DNA from: Accumulibacter sp.
Lineage (GTDB): Bacteria > Pseudomonadota > Gammaproteobacteria > Burkholderiales > Rhodocyclaceae
Assembly: GCA_003538495.1 (NCBI GenBank)
Contig: DPSD01000065.1
Coordinates: forward strand, 1 to 5,590
Length of the DNA stretch: 5,590 nucleotides
Direction: 5' to 3'
Numbering within the stretch: the stretch's first letter is position 1; each line of letters starts with the position of its first letter. Positions 3,566-5,590 of the stretch are shown here, one piece after another. The notes below the pieces were generated by a model. It worked only from the letters and a program-made list of their open reading frames with translations, was not told where the DNA came from and did not search any database. The position numbers were made by a program, and so were the translations under genes.

Positions 3566-5590
3566 GCTTCCCTTCGTTCAATGGACGACGCGCGCCGCTC
3601 CCGCCGCGTCTCCAGCCATTCGTACATGAGCGGCAGCAACAACAGCGTCAGCGCCGTCGACGTGAACAGCCCACCGACGACGACGGTAGCCAGGGGACGC
3701 TGTGTTTCGGCCCCGACACCTTGCGACAACAGCATTGGAATGAGGCCCAGGATCGCCACTGAGGCCGTCATCAGCACGGGTCGCAGGCGCAGCGCGGCAC
3801 CCTCACGCACCGCCTCGCGGATGCTGAATCCCTGTCGTCGCCGTTCGTTGAGGAAGGATACCAGCACGATGCCGTTGAGCATGGCAACGCCAAACACGGC
3901 GATAAAACCGATCGCCGACGGCACCGAAACATACTGGCCGGTGACGAACAGGCCGAAGGCACCGCCGATGACGGCGAAGGGCACGTTGGCAATGATCAAG
4001 GCGGCGTGACTGAGGGAATTGAACGCTGTGTAGAGCAGGACGAAAATCAGGCCGATGGTCAGCGGTACGATCATGGCGAGTCGCGCCATGGCGCGCTGCT
4101 GGTTCTCGAAGGCGCCACCCCACTCGATCCAGTAGCCTTCCGGGAGCTTGATCTGGCTGCGAATACTTGCATCAGCTTCCTTGACGAAGCTATCGACATC
4201 GCGATCTCTCACGTCCATCTGTAACACCGCATAACGACTCAACTGCTCCCGGCGGACAAAGGTATAACCTTCGTCCGTTGACACGGTCGCTACACGCGAG
4301 AGCGGCACCAGGGCGCCACTCGGTGTGCGTAGCGGAATGTTGCCGATTGCCTGTGGGGTATCGCGAAAGGCGCTGTCGAGCCTGACCTGGATGTCGAACC
4401 GACGCACACCATCGATCAGCGAACTGACCGTCTTGCCGCCGATGCCGGCTTGCACCACCTCCATGATATCGTCGGCGTTGATCCCGAAGCGGGCAGCCTC
4501 TTCACGGTTGACCTTCACCACCAGCTGGGGTTTACCCTTGTTGGCTTCCGCGGAGAGATCCGCGACGCCAGGCACGGCAGCGAGAACCGGTTTGATCTCG
4601 CTAGCGAGCCGGTCGAGCGTCGTCAGATCCGGTCCGTAAAGCTTGAGCGCCAGGGTAGCCCGCACGCCGGAGATGAGCTCTTCGACACGCATCTGGATCG
4701 GCTGGGTGTTACCGACAACCACGGTCGGTAGTGCTTGCTCAAGCGTTTCCTTCATCCGGTCGGAGAGTTCCTGCATGGATATATCTTCCGGCCATTCCTC
4801 TTGCGGCTTTACGTCGAGCAGTACTTCCATGTAGTTGGCATCGGCGGTTTCTCCTTTCTCCGCGCGGCCTATCGTGGCAAGTACCGTAGTGGTTTGCGGA
4901 TAGTTCTTCTTTAGCACCTCACTCATCTTCTGCGAGACCCGTATCGACTCCTCAAGCGAAGTTGATGGAATGCCAGTCGCGCGGAACATGATGGCTCCCT
5001 CCTGAAGCGTCGGCATGAACTCCTTGCCAAGGAACGGAAAGACAGCCAGTGCAGCCAAAAGCATGGCCACCGATGCGCCGACCACCTTCTTCTTGTTTTC
5101 CAGCGCCCAATCGAGCAGGGGTAGGTAGATGCTCTTCACCCAGCGCACTAGGAACGTGTCCTTCTCTTCCTTGGGTTTGAGAATCAGCGCCGAAAGAACG
5201 GGAACAAGCGTCAAGGTAAGGATCAATGAACCCACCATGGCAAAAGTGATGGTCAATGCCATCGGCTTGAAAAGCTTGCCTTCCAGCCCAGTGAGTGAAA
5301 ACAGCGGCAGGAATACGACGATGATGATGAGGATGGCAAACGCGATCGGGTTCATCACCTCGCGCGCAGCCTCAAGCGTGATGTGGGTGCGATTCGCTGT
5401 CTTGCCCACCTGATGCGAGAGCAGGCGGAAAGTGTTCTCCACCATCACCACCGCTCCATCCACCATCATCCCGATGCCGATCGCCAGCCCAGCCAGCGAC
5501 ATCAGATTTGCCGACAGGCCGAAGTACTGCATGAGCATGAAAGCAATCAGCATGGCGAGTGGCAAGGTAACGATCACCACCACCGCCGAG
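3562..5590 (-). CDS. Heavy-metal efflux RND transporter, CzcA/CusA family (C-terminal two thirds, runs in from right edge)
   Basis: Proton-driven inner-membrane metal exporter. The 675 visible residues begin SAVVVIVTLPLAML in TM3 and stay in frame to the window edge, so the GTG near 5583 is not the start; roughly 350 N-terminal residues are missing. TM4 reads LAGLAIGIGMMVDGAVVMVEN (about 32-52), with Asp44 and Glu51 matching proton-relay Asp408 and Glu415 of CzcA. TM5-TM6 follow, then TM7 ending FLGKEFMPTLQEGA, then the second periplasmic porter region with the typical QMRVEELISGVRA and VPGVADLSAEANKGKPQ, and finally TM8-TM12 (about 525-660) including GFIAVFGVAMLNGIVLVSFLNE. The short cytosolic tail is Arg-rich. 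The position matching CzcA Asp402 is Gly38. The conserved EELISGV block is more like divalent-cation pumps than CusA, but the substrate remains uncertain. The TGA overlaps the lipoprotein ATG. Its own fusion protein and outer-membrane partner are probably upstream, outside the window. Confidence 0.95.
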   Translation of the reverse strand, partial: SAVVVIVTLPLAMLIAFMLMQYFGLSANLMSLAGLAIGIGMMVDGAVVMVENTFRLLSHQVGKTANRTHITLEAAREVMNPIAFAILIIIVVFLPLFSLTGLEGKLFKPMALTITFAMVGSLILTLTLVPVLSALILKPKEEKDTFLVRWVKSIYLPLLDWALENKKKVVGASVAMLLAALAVFPFLGKEFMPTLQEGAIMFRATGIPSTSLEESIRVSQKMSEVLKKNYPQTTTVLATIGRAEKGETADANYMEVLLDVKPQEEWPEDISMQELSDRMKETLEQALPTVVVGNTQPIQMRVEELISGVRATLALKLYGPDLTTLDRLASEIKPVLAAVPGVADLSAEANKGKPQLVVKVNREEAARFGINADDIMEVVQAGIGGKTVSSLIDGVRRFDIQVRLDSAFRDTPQAIGNIPLRTPSGALVPLSRVATVSTDEGYTFVRREQLSRYAVLQMDVRDRDVDSFVKEADASIRSQIKLPEGYWIEWGGAFENQQRAMARLAMIVPLTIGLIFVLLYTAFNSLSHAALIIANVPFAVIGGAFGLFVTGQYVSVPSAIGFIAVFGVAMLNGIVLVSFLNERRRQGFSIREAVREGAALRLRPVLMTASVAILGLIPMLLSQGVGAETQRPLATVVVGGLFTSTALTLLLLPLMYEWLETRRERRASSIERREA

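Noticed and set aside
3272..4009. A 245-codon open frame on the plus strand
   Set aside because: It runs antisense across the lipoprotein and the end of the RND pump, two well-supported minus-strand frames, and shows no family features.
5581..5583. GTG as the start of the right-hand RND gene
   Set aside because: The frame is open to the window edge and the sequence there is the middle of a transmembrane segment of the family, so the gene continues outside the window.

Overview
The window is a proteobacterial heavy-metal efflux island. Every gene I can support lies on the minus strand, so it reads from right to left. GC content is moderately high. The Sec signals, the lipobox with +2 Ala and the tripartite RND pump components point to a Gram-negative, most likely a beta- or gammaproteobacterium. 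The species cannot be fixed from this sequence.

In transcription order there are two adjacent blocks. Block A enters from beyond position 5590. It holds the C-terminal two thirds of a CzcA/CusA-family heavy-metal RND transporter (3562-5590), a small unrecognised lipoprotein that overlaps it by ATGA (3161-3565), and a divergent PII-like protein (2777-3118). Block B starts after a spacer of about 100 bases that carries a G-tract inverted repeat, a candidate operator. It holds a CsoR/RcnR-family metal-sensing repressor (2387-2671), a His-rich exported CzcI-like protein (2007-2387), a CzcB/CnrB-type membrane fusion protein (782-1906), and the N-terminal quarter of a second heavy-metal RND transporter (1-782), which leaves the window.

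The likely working picture is as follows. The repressor senses a metal, with Ni, Co or Cu the candidates on family grounds, and controls block B by binding just upstream of its own gene. The fusion protein and the second RND pump form a periplasm-spanning exporter. The His-rich protein and the lipoprotein are exported accessory factors. The PII-like protein probably modulates or reports on block A's pump rather than acting in nitrogen control, because several nucleotide-contact positions of canonical PII are replaced. No outer-membrane factor (CzcC-like) gene lies between the blocks or before the fusion protein; it may be outside the window. Coupling is tight throughout: two TAATG overlaps, one ATGA overlap, and gaps of about 40-100 bases elsewhere. 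No RNA gene, mobile element, CRISPR array or plus-strand gene is supported.
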